NCBI RefSeq assembly: GCF_023078275.1 | Contig: NC_062982.1 | Location: forward strand, 21,586,695 to 21,650,694 | DNA from: Leguminivora glycinivorella | Taxonomy: Eukaryota; Arthropoda; Insecta; Lepidoptera; Tortricidae | Direction of reading: 5' to 3' | Length of the DNA stretch: 64,000 nucleotides | Shown here: positions 27,778 to 37,696 of the stretch, piece by piece | Position numbering within the stretch: the stretch's first letter is position 1 | Layout: each line of letters begins with the position of its first letter | The notes under the pieces: model-generated | Database searches by the model: none | What the model saw: only the letters and a program-made list of their open reading frames with translations | Told to the model about the DNA's origin: nothing | Position numbers and translations under genes: made by a program

Positions 27778-29013
27778 TTATTCACTACTAAAAACCCTAC
27801 CTATGTCGGCTTCTGACCTGATTTTTTTTGCCAAATGTCCTGTATCACGTCGCACAAAGATGTTGCCACGAGTCGTCCAGGGGGCTCGCCATTGTAGGCG
27901 CCGTGCCTCCATTCGAGTTTTATAAAACAGCTGCCGGTTTACTGACGTAAGACGCTCGTTGATGTAGACTCGACTCGGTTTACCGGGGAAGCCGAAGCCC
28001 GTCGTATCGATGACGCGGCGCACTCGAGCTGCTCGCAGCAGCTGGTCCCGCTGGTCACGCCGCACGAACCGCACGACGAGAGGCCGCGACGTCATGGTTC
28101 TGCCATCCTCGGCCGAGGCACCAGCCGCTCCCTGCTCCTCCACATTGCGCCCGAGCGGAGCGCTGCTTGACTCGCCAGGGGGGTTCGATCCTATCTGGGT
28201 TTGGACCGCACGGCGGACACCGACCCTGGTCACACTCATCACATCATGTTCCGCCACCGCCACTCCGACCTTCTGGCCTATTAATGTTATCAGGTGTAGT
28301 TTATTTTCATTTGTTGTTTCAGGAATGCCTGTTATCTCAAGGTCATTGCTCAGTAACTCTTGGTCGCGGTCATTTATTTGTGACTTGAGTTTTTCTACTT
28401 CATCGGCTAGCTCACTGTTTTGATTTGTGTTAATATTATCACCCAGCCGCGCCTCCAGGGACGTGATGCGTTCGTCGAACGAAGTCAGACGCGAGGAAAT
28501 TGATTCTATTGATGTAGTAAGCTTGTCAAGCCGAATAAAGAATTTATTGGAGAAGTCGTTCAGTGCCGACACAACATAAGTTTCCATTGTCACCTTAAAT
28601 CCTTCTTGAATTTGTTGTGTTAAATTCGGTACGTGTAAATTAGTTTCCACTGTATGTGCACTCGGGGTAGGTAAGACGACCTGCGGGGAGGCCGGCCTGC
28701 TAGGTTTCTTACGATGCGTAACCTTGGAGTCGCATGCGTCGCTTAAATTATGAGATGTAAACATCGCTCGCGCAGGGGAGTTATCATAGTCCGTTTTCGG
28801 CGTTTGCCTCCGACATTGATGGCACGCCCAGCTATCCTTGGTGCATTCATGCAACGCCTGGAAACGCTCCTCCGTCATGTTAAGGCAGTGCAGGTCATAT
28901 TTAAGTTGGCATGAACAACAACTTAAGTAAAAACTGTTCGTAATACTCAAATGACAGCCTGCACACACAAAATTGTCAGTTCCGTCGATGTCCATGTTGC
29001 TAAAATTCGCCAT
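27778..29013 (-). CDS. LINE ORF1 protein: PHD-like finger, coiled coil, FP-like C-terminal domain
   Basis: 411 residues from the ATG at 29013-29011; an earlier in-frame ATG at 29043 is possible but MANFSNMD suits the finger-first layout of this family. Residues 17-67 hold a PHD-type finger: C17-x2-C20-x11-C32-x2-C35-x7-C43-x20-C64-x2-C67. Asp40 sits where PHD fingers usually have His, so zinc binding may be altered or use His42. Residues about 165-235 form a predicted coiled coil (SSRLTSFDERITSLEARL, then DEVEKLKSQI). The C-terminal 100 residues (VVRFVRRDQRDQLL, SRVYINERLTSVNRQLFYKT, NIFVRRD) resemble the C-terminal domain of baculovirus FP25K proteins, a likeness known for insect LINE ORF1 proteins. 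Role: RNA binding and RNP assembly. A Gly/Ala/Ser-rich linker lies before this domain. No stops. Confidence 0.8.
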   Translation of the reverse strand: MANFSNMDIDGTDNFVCAGCHLSITNSFYLSCCSCQLKYDLHCLNMTEERFQALHECTKDSWACHQCRRQTPKTDYDNSPARAMFTSHNLSDACDSKVTHRKKPSRPASPQVVLPTPSAHTVETNLHVPNLTQQIQEGFKVTMETYVVSALNDFSNKFFIRLDKLTTSIESISSRLTSFDERITSLEARLGDNINTNQNSELADEVEKLKSQINDRDQELLSNDLEITGIPETTNENKLHLITLIGQKVGVAVAEHDVMSVTRVGVRRAVQTQIGSNPPGESSSAPLGRNVEEQGAAGASAEDGRTMTSRPLVVRFVRRDQRDQLLRAARVRRVIDTTGFGFPGKPSRVYINERLTSVNRQLFYKTRMEARRLQWRAPWTTRGNIFVRRDTGHLAKKIRSEADIGRVFSSE

Positions 29014-29449
29014 GATTACTAAGCGCTTGAGGCGCTGCACCAATAATAGTAAACAAAAAACACGTCTAGTGGATAAATAACGGCAGCCGCTGCAGCGCTA
29101 ACCGGTTCGGGCACAGATATCGTTAACCGTTAAGTTCACTTGTTGTTATGTCCGTAAAGTTATAAATACTTGGTATTTAACACGTAAAATATCACCACTT
29201 CTCGTAGCAACTATAAGTTCTTTAATTACGAACAATACAACGCGCGTTGTTCACTTTAGATAACTAATTTTAATTTAAATCGCGGAGTAGCCTTAATTGA
29301 CGTCCGCACAGTAGCTATTCCGATCTACCCTCCTATCATATATATATTAACGTGAGTACATCCGTATACTAGTATGTAGTCGTACTTAATAAAATATTTT
29401 TGAATAAGTATGTCTCATGAAACTTTAACGTCTATAAATAATAAATATT

Positions 29450-29528
29450 ATAGGACATTCTTACACAGATTGAGTCCCACGGTAAGCTCAAGAAGGCTTG
29501 TGTTGCAGGTACTCTGGCAACGATATAT
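29450..29528 (-). mobile_element. SINE family 2, 3'-end fragment
   Basis: GGACATTCTTACACAGATTG, CGGTAAGCTCAAGAAGGCTT and CAACGATATAT are the complement of the 3' part of the SINE at 13310-13395. It joins directly to a SINE family 1 fragment. Confidence 0.75.
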
Positions 29529-29731
29529 CATCATCCTCCTTGCGTTATCCCGGCATTTGCCACGGCTCATTCGAACCTGAGGTCCGCTTTGACAACTAAT
29601 CTCAAGATTTGGCGTAGGCACTAGTTTTGACGAAAGCGACTGCCATCTGACCTTCCAACCCGAAGAGTAACTAGGCCTTATTTGAATTAGTCCGGTTTCC
29701 TCACGATGTTTTCCTTCACCGAAAAGCGACA
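29529..29731 (-). mobile_element. SINE family 1, headless copy
   Basis: The minus strand reads GTCGCTTTTCGGTGAAGGAA, AACATCGTGAGGAAACCGGA, GGAAGGTCAGATGGCAGTCG, GTGCCTACGCCAAATCTTGA, and ends CGGGATAACGCAAGGAGGAT. The body matches 9598-9720 but the tRNA head is absent. The 3' end here is longer than in the 9.5-kb copy. Confidence 0.75.
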
Positions 29732-29764
29732 ACAATATTATATATATAAATAAATATATATCAT

Positions 29765-29960
29765 ATAGATAGATAGATAGATAGATAGAATACTCTTTAT
29801 TGGCACACCTCAGAAAGAGATACAGAAAAAAGATACAGCGGAGACAAAACAAATGATTATAAATAGAGGCAGACAACAGACGGTCTTATCGCTAAAGAGC
29901 GATCTCTACCACATAAAGAGACAAAGATATATATAATATACAAATACATATATACATAGA
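29765..29960 (-). mobile_element. LINE 3' end with (TATC)n tail
   Basis: The minus strand contains GTAGAGATCGCTCTTTAGCG, ATAAGACCGTCTGTTGTCTG and a GTGCCAATAAAGAGTATTC polyadenylation-like site, followed by (TATC)n at 29765-29789. The AGATCGCT...AGCGATAAG pair is a small stem-loop shared with other LINE tails in this window. No ORF. Confidence 0.65.
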
Positions 29961-30379
29961 AAACATCCATGACCGGTCGCCTATAATTGTAAGTTTTTGC
30001 TAAAGTTAAATAGCAACCTATTTCTGTCATATTTAAGCGAGTACCAAAATATTGAAAGTTCAAATAATGAAAATGAATGACAGTTTTGGAAGTTCCGAGG
30101 TGCTCGTTGGTTCGAAGCGTTTCAATATTAAGTAAGCTTTTAGGAGAGATGGATTCGGGATGAAAGCCAGACAGTTTCTAATTTGTTCGGAAACATTATT
30201 GCCTGTTTGTTCCTTCACAGGGATTAGGACCAGAAAAATATGTTAAAAAAATATTTTCTTCTTGGTGATAATGACTCAAAATTTACCAGGACTTATAGAA
30301 GTTCCATCTTCCTCAGGACGATTTCCTCCCTGCAATCTTTATTTGCGCATTTCTTTTTTTTGTTTTTTTTTTTAATTTT

Positions 30380-30620
30380 GATTTTTTTAGAGAATTTTAA
30401 GTCAATTGTACTCAGAATCACGAGTGCTTTCAATCTCACTGGGAGACAAAAAGTGTCCCAGAATTTCCATACATTTTTGTTACTCTCTTTTGTTATCCCA
30501 CACAACATGTACGGAAAATGGTAAGAAAATAAAAAAATCGTATGGGACAATTTTTTTAACTTCTAGGATTGAAAAAGCTAGTGATTCTGAGTAAAAATAC
30601 CGTAATTTTTTCAAAAATAT
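30380..30620. mobile_element. Palindromic element family H, copy 2
   Basis: TACTCAGAATCACGAGTGCT, TTCAATCTCACTGGGAGACA, AAAAGTGTCCCAGAATTTCC and the inverted GATTGAAAAAGCTAGTGATT CTGAGTA. About 90% similar by eye to 32140-32400 in the same orientation; more distant from 15537 and 46265. Confidence 0.7.
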
Positions 30621-30770
30621 CATAAGAGTTTTGAATGATTCACGGTTATTTTCATTAGACTTATATAGACCGTGATTACCTTTTTGATTTTTGTCGAGTT
30701 GTTTTGTCTTTTTGATTTTTGGGAGCTCGACAAAAATCAAAAAGGTAATCACGGTCTATATCCCGATCGC
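30619..30770. repeat. Repeat family G copy forming a hairpin
   Basis: AGACCGTGATTACCTTTTTG through GTCGAG (30667-30706) is inverted at about 30724-30762, leaving a loop of about 17 bases that itself repeats CTTTTTGATTTTTG. The left flank GAATGATTCACGGTTATTTT corresponds to the right part of the fragment at 14.85 kb. Confidence 0.65.
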
Positions 30771-32107
30771 ACAGTGCTTGCGAGTTTGTCTCGACAGGTC
30801 AACGACAAAAACGGCCGTGGACAAACTTTAAAGCCAAATAACTTGGAACATAAGTGTAATATTATTATCAGATACTCTAGTTTTAAAAGATAAGGATATA
30901 TGCAAATAAAATACAGCAATAAAGGTAAGTAAAGTCAATAATTTGTGTACTTTTAACAACTCGAAACATGAGTACTTCGCGTTGGGAGTGAATCCCGGTC
31001 AATGTTATGGTATTATAGCGTCACGGGAACTGGTGTGTAGGCAAATGATAGGACACGAGTACTATAAGTAGGTAAGTAAAGCGTGAACTGATTTATTGTA
31101 AAAGGTATGTTACCTATATATACAATTATACATGTGCTGGTTGTCGGTGACCAAGCAATATGTGAATATGCGTTATGTCGCAGTAAACCATTGTGTTACT
31201 GCTAAGCACGGAAAGTGGCTAATTCGCCATATTACAAAACAGTATTGCACAAAAGAGTAACTTAATGTTCATAAAACGAAATTAATGCCTTAAGCCATTC
31301 TGTGCGAATCAAACTTTGGGAACTTTGGGAACCACTCACACATGCTTCCATTAGCTAGCGCTACGGGCTTGCACACATCTGAATTGCATAGCGGGGTATG
31401 CGGGGTAATTTTATGTCGAAGCGGTTTAGGGTGTCTTTTATGAAAATCCAAATCACCTCGTGGATAAGACCCTTAAACAACATAGGTATACCTATTATTA
31501 CAAACTGAAATAACCGTAAAATGTATAATACATGTATACTTTATATTCAGTTTTTAATTTCATGTTTATCTTCTATAAATTATCTATCAATTTGCGTTGT
31601 TTGCGTTGATGTGTGTAAGTAGATAGGTAGGATTTATGTAAATACAATCATAACGTTGTTAATATAATATTTATTAAGTAAAGGTCCAAAATAAAATGTA
31701 CACAACTACACAGAGGTAAATTAATTAAGATAGAACACATTGTTTACATTTTAAAATAGCCTACCCAGTTCGCTCCTCTTAATTAGTTTAATCCAACTTC
31801 GTAGTGTACATACATTTATAAATAAGCTTATTTTAAAACCGAAAAACACAAATATTTACCTTCACAAAATTAGCTTAAGTCATCAATTAATATTTAAATA
31901 TCCATCAAATCTATATGTAAATAATTGCTAAAGAAAATTACTCGAATATTGGCTTTTAACTAAAACGATTCTTCAAGCTCAGTTTCACTTCTATTCCCTG
32001 TGTAGATCAGTCAAGTTAGCAGCCATTTTTTCTAAAAACGTGAAATTCATTTGGTTCAAAATGTGTAGTCCAGGGTACCTAGGTCACATAATAATCGATT
32101 ACGTTTC
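30771..32107. other. Unassigned stretch
   Basis: AT-rich with no coding signal or repeat copy that I could match in the window. A potential remnant of old transposons or host intergenic DNA. Confidence 0.4.
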
Positions 32108-32400
32108 GTGAGCATTTCTTTTTTTTTTGCCAATAAAAAATTTTTGATTGTTTTAGGGAATTTTAGGTCAATTGTACTCAGAATCACGAGTACTTTCAAT
32201 CTCACTGGGAGACAAAAAGTGTCCCAGAATTTCCATACATTTTTGTTACTTTCCTCTTTTGTTACCCCATACAACATGTACGGAAAATGGTAACAATTTG
32301 GACAATGGGGACAATTTTTTTAACTACTAGGATTGAAAAAACTAGTAATTTTGAGTAGAAATATCATTTTTTTTTTTCAAAAATATCACACTTCATAAAA
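32108..32400. mobile_element. Palindromic element family H, copy 3
   Basis: Same block order as 30380-30620 (GTACTCAGAATCACGAGTAC, CACTGGGAGACAAAAAGTGT, CATACAACATGTACGGAAAA, ACTAGTAATTTTGAGTA) including shared differences from copies 1 and 4, so copies 2 and 3 are sister copies. Confidence 0.7.
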
Positions 32401-32466
32401 GTGGCAAAAAAAAGAAATGCTCTCGTAAGCGTAATGATATCCTAGTTCTCCCTCTATCGCTCTTAT

Positions 32467-33853
32467 TTTTTTTTTTTTTTTTTTATTTATTTTATTGATT
32501 AGGGAAACAAACAGCATACATAATTTCTTATAGTTTACAACGATATGTTAACACATTAGCCAAAACAGTTTCCACTGAAAGTTAGTACATACAATTTTGC
32601 TCTGAGAGACAAACATGCGATTAGGTATCTTTAAGTTTACATTACATAAATGTAACATAAGGATGTAAAAAAAAAAGTAGAAAAGAAATAGTACTAAACA
32701 ATGAAATTAAACAATGAATTACAAACCAGTATAAGTAGTTTGTGCGCTATAACTGCTAATTCTAGAATAACTTACACTAGTTTGACATTAACCAAATGAA
32801 CGATCCTATCTATTTATTGTATACATTTAAAGGAGATGTAATGTAATCATTTAGCTGATGCTTTCATTGCAGTAACAAATTGCCGGAACTTTAAATGAAA
32901 GATATCCAGAGATGAATATTTATTGTTATAAATATTGCACGCTCTTATTAGGAATTTATTTTGAACATATCTTTTACGACTAAAAGGAATACAAAACAGC
33001 TTAGTAGATCTAGTTCGAGAGCTAGGACAACGAAATGATATTTTTCCTACAAGTTGCTGAGAATCTATTATATTATTTAACAATTTATACAAGAATGTCA
33101 CATCTCTTTTTTCTCTTCGTGTCATAAGACTTTCAAAGTGATCGCAACTATAGTCTTTAAATTTGTAATTAAGATAACGAATGAATTTTTTTGTATGCGT
33201 TCTAAAGCATTTATATGTATAGAGTAGAACGGATTCCATACGGTGGATACGTACTCGAGATTAGACCTTACAAATGCATTGTACAAGAGTAGCAAAGTGT
33301 TTGGGTTTTTAAAATCCTTACTTTGGCGGATAATGAATCCGAGCATCCTGTACGCTTTAGCTGTTATTTTATCAACATGAGTTACTAGCTGTAGCTCGCT
33401 GTCAAGATGCACTCCCAGATCCTTTACCTCGCTCACTCGTTTAAGGGTTTGTTGTCCTATTGTGTATTTGTACTGGATAGGTCTAGGTTTTCGCGTAAAG
33501 GTAATCACTGAGCACTTATCGATATTTAGGTAAAGGTTATTACTTAAGCAATACGTGTTTAATCTATCAAGATCACTTTGAAGTTTGTGACAATCATTTT
33601 CTGATTGAATACAGGAAAAAATCTTTGTATCGTCTGCATACAATAATACTTTAGAGTTAGAAAAATGATTGGTGATGTCGTTAATATAAATATTGAAGAG
33701 CAAAGGTCCCAAATGAGAGCCTTGAGGGACGCCTGACGTTATTGGGACAAAAGTAGAAGTAAATCCTTTAACTGTAACAGCTTGAGTCCTGTCTCGTAAT
33801 TCTATAGTTAGACTGCGTTTTGAGCGCCACGAAGCGTAAATGATTTTCATATC
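32467..33853 (-). mobile_element. 5'-truncated LINE with poly(A) tail
   Basis: Minus-strand element ending CAATAAAATAAATAAAA followed by an A tract (T tract at 32467-32489). The coding part is at 32847-33853; the 5' edge coincides with the MITE starting at about 33855. A 380-bp 3' UTR follows the stop. Confidence 0.75.
32847..33853 (-). pseudogene. LINE reverse transcriptase fragment with one frameshift
   Basis: Begins inside the RT domain: a block ending DRTQAV, then SGVPQGSHLGPLLFNIYIND, LLYADDTKIF (YADD codons 33629-33640), DLGVHLDSEL and a thumb-like YNAFVRSNLEYVSTVWNP. Around 33185-33195 a T7 run on the plus strand marks a one-base shift: the first frame runs out into ILITNLKTIVAI, and the family sequence resumes in another frame with KKFIRYLNYKF and RRDVTFLYKLLN-like text, to a stop at 32847. 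The endonuclease is missing. About 330 codons in total. Jockey/CR1-like by the GVPQGS and YADD contexts. Confidence 0.75.
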
Positions 33854-33854
33854 G

Positions 33855-34016
33855 CCAGCGTACGTAGCCGAATGGCCCGAATGAAACAAACGCTCACGAA
33901 ATGCTCACGAAACGAAACGCTCGTAGATATTGCTCTTGCGTATTAGCGCGACAGAGCCAGAGGCTTTTTGTTTTCGTTACGCGTCGCAGAAATGCCATTC
34001 GGCTACGGCACCTGGA
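33855..34016. mobile_element. MITE with GCGTAGCCGAATGGCA ends, copy 2
   Basis: CCAGCGTACGTAGCCGAATG at the left and, complemented, CCAGGTGCCGTAGCCGAATG at the right. The interior AACGCTCACGAAATGCTCAC and GCGACAGAGCC matches copy 1 (13657-13827) inverted. It borders the 5' end of the truncated LINE. Confidence 0.8.
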
Positions 34017-35393
34017 AGTACCTACCTATGAGGCAGGACTTTCGTCACAGGAACTTCTGGCGATATTTCTAGAACGCTTTTCAATAGCTGCTCACGCTAT
34101 GGTCGATAGTTGATGTAGGGACAGTTCTTAGCAAATATTTTATTCTTTTGTATTGTCAGCTGGATTTTTCGTAGAAAGATGAGCATCGGCAACAAAAGCA
34201 GTTTGTTTAGTTGTAGGTTACATGACGGATGTATATGTCTATACGGAGTTATATATGTCTTTTTTATTACTTAGACGTTTGTTCACTTAATCACTCTCAA
34301 AAATATATTAACGTCATTTACAAGAATCTCAGAAAGTTGAAGTGAATTCGACAAAGATTTTTCCGTACCTTTTATCATAAAGTGACAGCGCGATACGCTG
34401 CCAATTATAACTTTATAAAAAATATAAAAACTCATTTGCACGCAAATCTGAGTTAATGGCTATCCTAAATAATTTGCATTTTAATCTAAACTTTGATGGA
34501 TTGGTATTGGGAGGAAATAGGGAAATAATGCTGAACTAGTATCGAGGCGTTGAAAAAAACTATGATTGCTGTTTTTATCGACCATGTAGATGCAGCTTTA
34601 TATCATTTGCTTAAGTAGGTGCCATCAATTATTTTCGAATTTTTATTTCCCTTCTACGGAAGGAGGTGAAATATTCATCTGTCGATATATCGACGGAGGC
34701 AGTCTGACAGAATAATCACTCCTCTCGATGACGTGGAACAGTGGACGGCGGTCAACGTATTACAACAATTAATAGCTCGAGTATCGAGAGCTGCAAAAAT
34801 GCTTGGCGAATATACCAATGAATTTCATTCATAATATCTCCAAGCAATAATGCAGGTCACTTATATTTTCATAACAGAGTAAATCGGTGTAGTATCTCAT
34901 AAAATATGTCAAAATATGTATCTTAGGTTTATATTTCCAGCGCCTCGCTGTTGCAAATTCTTACTTTGGTACATCAATATCATCGGCTGCGTATAATGGA
35001 ATATCTAGTATGGAAATGGTCTATGCTTGAGTGTCTTTGTCTGTTATTTGTGTGACCCGAACAGCTGTTAAATGGATTGGTTCCTGGCTGGTTTTGACAT
35101 TGGTGACAGAGTTGGCATCCTGAGAGGAACCGTCAGTCAAATTTGAATTGGAAAGTATCGCAGTCACTGCATTCCTTTAAAAGATTTTCGGGTCTATTTC
35201 TTAAATCTTTAATGAGGCTCCTTTCGGAGCCTCCGACAAGCATGATAAATCGATCGATTTATGTAAAAACTTTCGATAGTACCTATTGTTCGATTGATGT
35301 GGCTACTGGCTACCCTAATACACTTTCATGAATGGAGTTTTAAAAGTTCATTGACGAACGTCAAAGTGCAAGCACCGTGCACGTAAACGCGCA
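34017..35393. other. Unassigned stretch
   Basis: No coding signal. A 34-bp terminal piece of repeat family E (GTCTATACGGAGTTATATAT) lies at 34236-34262. Otherwise nothing recognised. Confidence 0.4.
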
Positions 35394-35584
35394 TTTACGA
35401 GCACTCGCTCATAATGGATCGTTTATATCTCTCGAAGCGTCCGTTAATACGGGATAGTGGGATAATAATGAAGTTTAAGTGTCTGTATCATTACTTCTTG
35501 TCGGTTCAAACTTTAAAGTCTTCTTCTTTCTATTGTCATCCCTGTATTTTGATACGGCTCATAAGGTTTCACTAAAATACCTGC

Positions 35585-35790
35585 CAGTGATATCTGATCT
35601 TCCAACCCAGGATTTAGGATTAGTCAGATTTCCTCACGATGTTTTTGTTTACTGAAAATCTACTGGCAAATGTGAATTGACATTTCGTACAGAATCACTG
35701 AAAAACTTTTTGGCATGAGCCTGGATTTGACCTGTGACTTCTGGTTAGAAAGTCGCACGCTCTTCCAGCTAGACCACCAGTGGCTCATTT
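35585..35790 (-). mobile_element. SINE family 1, degraded copy with head
   Basis: The minus strand begins GAGCCACTGGTGGTCTAGCT with GGAAGAGCGTGCGACTTTCT and a box B-like GGTCAAATCC, continues through AACATCGTGAGGAAATC and ends near AGATCAGATATC. More diverged than the 9.5-kb copy. Confidence 0.65.
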
Positions 35791-36331
35791 TTCGAAGCTA
35801 CTAATTTGAAATTACAAATGATAGTCGCTGTTTAACGTGACAAGTTCAAACTCCTGCTTGTAACTTTTAGCTTTAATAAATGGGTCACAGCTCTTCAAAT
35901 CTTCTTATCCACTGAATCACTGAATAAGATCAACGTGCATGTAGCTATCGTACATTTATAAAATGAAGAGCATATTTACAAGCACTCTCTCATAATGGAT
36001 CGTTTATATTTCTCGGAACGTCCGTTAGCACGGGGATAGTCGGATAATAAAGTTTAATGGTGAGTCTGATGGACGTGTCGTTGCGCTAGATAAATTGTAT
36101 TTCTCATGGAAAATTATTCTTTAAAATAGTATACAATATGCATTTTAATATCCGGCGCAAAAACACCGGTTTTATAAAGCTTTACTAGTAACATATTGCT
36201 TCACTGGTACTGCTATGTTGCTGTCTGTCTGTATCATCGTTATCTCTTAAACTGTTAAACCTATTGCCTCTTTTAAACCAGGGTCTGGTATTCATTCTAA
36301 ATTCTAAGTCGTTTCGGATATATTTTTAAAG

Positions 36332-36751
36332 GCCATGCCAGGATAAGCTAAGTGAATCTGCCCTCAGCGAGTTTTGGCTTGTAATTTTTTTTTATTAATT
36401 TAGTATCGAGTATGCCAAATTTCAGCTCCCAAAACTTTATAGGTAGGTAAGTAATTAAAAAAACTAAATATGATTACGTCAGAGTGCGTTACGTATATTG
36501 TGCATCTAGTAAGGACAATCATTTATGTATAATATTAATTTTGTGTTATATTGCCTTAAAAAAACTTTTAAAAATAAAAATTAAGTATTATCACGCCAGC
36601 GACAGCTCCAGATTTTTCACCAAAGTAAGCTTCGTTAATAAGCTATCGAATGAATATAAATACTTAATTTTCTCTGTGGTACCTATAACAATGTGTTTTT
36701 CCAAGCCAAAACTCGCTGGAGACAGATTCACTTAGCTTATCCTGGCATGGC
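36332..36751. mobile_element. MITE with 50-bp TIRs
   Basis: GCCATGCCAGGATAAGCTAA and GTGAATCTG...GCGAGTTTTGGCTTG at the left is inverted at 36700-36751. 420 bp, AT-rich interior without a plausible protein. TTTAA lies close to both ends and may be part of the target site. Confidence 0.75.
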
Positions 36752-36873
36752 ATTTAACGTCTTTAGTCCAAGTAGCCAACTTTACGAGCACTCGTTCATA
36801 ATGAATCGCTTATATCTCTCGGAACATCCGTTAGCACCGGGATAGTCGGATAGTATTAAAGTTTAATGGCGAG

Positions 36874-37580
36874 TCGCTATCGCGCGATTTCGCTATGGCT
36901 TGTGATTAGTTGTTTTTCCCACGGAATCCCCTTTTTAACCGACTTCAGAAAAAGAAGGAGTCGCTCAATTGGTCGGGATCTTTTATTTAATTTTTATTCT
37001 TTGAAATCATTGAGTAATTATTACTTCGTATAGAGGAGCTATAGCAAACAACGAACGTGTCACAGCCTGTAAGCTGAAGGCGGGTGAAGGGGCGGGGTGT
37101 GAACCAATGACCTGCTTCCGTAACGTCGCAAGCGCTACGATTTTACTCGGCGCTTACGACCTTTCGGTCGCGATGATGATCCCTGCATAGAGTGCATAGA
37201 TTAGAAGTCGTAGTATAGAAGTGACATGGGTTTACATGAGCATTTTTTTAATTTAGAACTCTCAATTAGCGTGAGTTGTTAACAAAAAACATAAATCGCT
37301 GTTAGTTTTGTAACGACAATCAAGCTTGAAATCTGTATTTAAAACTAAACTTTTTTTACGTTCTGAATTTAGATTATAGCTTAGTATAATTTACATAATT
37401 AAAACAAAAACGATGTTTTTATTGAAATTCCATGCTTAATTATCGTTGCAAAACTGACAGCGATTTAACTTTTTTTTAACAACTCTGTGAGTCCCAATTT
37501 TTTTAAATGCCCACATATAAAGCTGAGCGTACATGTGTACACGTAGCCGCAACTGGATATTAGTTATTTATGTGACATTT
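36874..37580. other. Unassigned stretch with a repeat F terminal piece
   Basis: TTTTTAACCGACTTCAGAAA AAGAAGGAG at 36941-36970 is the end of repeat family F. The rest (including a GC-rich patch near 37080) has no recognised content. Confidence 0.4.
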
Positions 37581-37581
37581 G

Positions 37582-37696
37582 CATAATGGTAGGCATTAAA
37601 ACATGAGTGTTGTTTTTGTTGTGTTAATAAGATAACATGAGTGTTTTAATGCCTAATTATGTATAGTCGCATACATAACTTTATCTACATCCATGT
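37582..37696. repeat. Imperfect inverted repeat plus shared 46-bp block
   Basis: CATAATGGTAGGCATTAAAA (37582) pairs with TTTTAATGCCTAATTATG (37640-37660), and ACATGAGTGTT occurs twice in direct orientation between. 37651-37696 recurs at 7076-7121. Confidence 0.5.

Larger units (their letters stand above)
24205..29330 (-). mobile_element. LINE-2 of the window: nearly full-length two-ORF CR1-like retrotransposon
   Basis: About 5.1 kb: a GC-poor leader (29014-29330, limit uncertain), ORF1 (27778-29013), a spacer of about 610 bp, ORF2 (24320-27166, one in-frame stop), and a short 3' UTR with CGAAATAAAGAATTTTATT, that is, AATAAA followed by (TTA)n. No other large deletion is visible. The long AT-rich spacer (27167-27777) has only a T-rich hydrophobic frame. 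Confidence 0.8.
35394..36868 (+). repeat. Three dispersed direct copies of an 87-bp block
   Basis: Copies at 35394-35480, 35974-36060 and 36781-36868. Shared text: TTTACGAGCACTCGCTCATA, ATGGATCGTTTATATCTCTC, GGAACGTCCGTTAGCACGGG, GATAGTCGGATAATAAAGTT. They are about 85-90% alike and all in the same direction, 580 and 807 bp apart. The intervals are dissimilar and include a SINE (35585-35790) and a MITE (36332-36751), so they may be tandem repeats since separated by insertions. Confidence 0.75.

Noticed and set aside
27321..27785. 154-codon hydrophobic frame between the two LINE ORFs
   Set aside because: Its composition follows the T-richness of the spacer (Ile, Leu, Tyr, Phe) and it overlaps the ORF1 stop; no family resemblance.
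28010..28423. 137-codon Arg/Ser-rich plus-strand frame
   Set aside because: Antisense of the LINE ORF1 linker region.
27778..29013. Integrated baculovirus gene (FP25K)
   Set aside because: The N-terminal finger, the coiled coil and the ORF2 downstream show it is a LINE ORF1; only the C-terminal domain resembles the viral protein.
36484..36735. 83-codon frame in the 36.3-kb element as a transposase
   Set aside because: Too short, AT-rich composition, runs into the inverted repeat, no catalytic motif.
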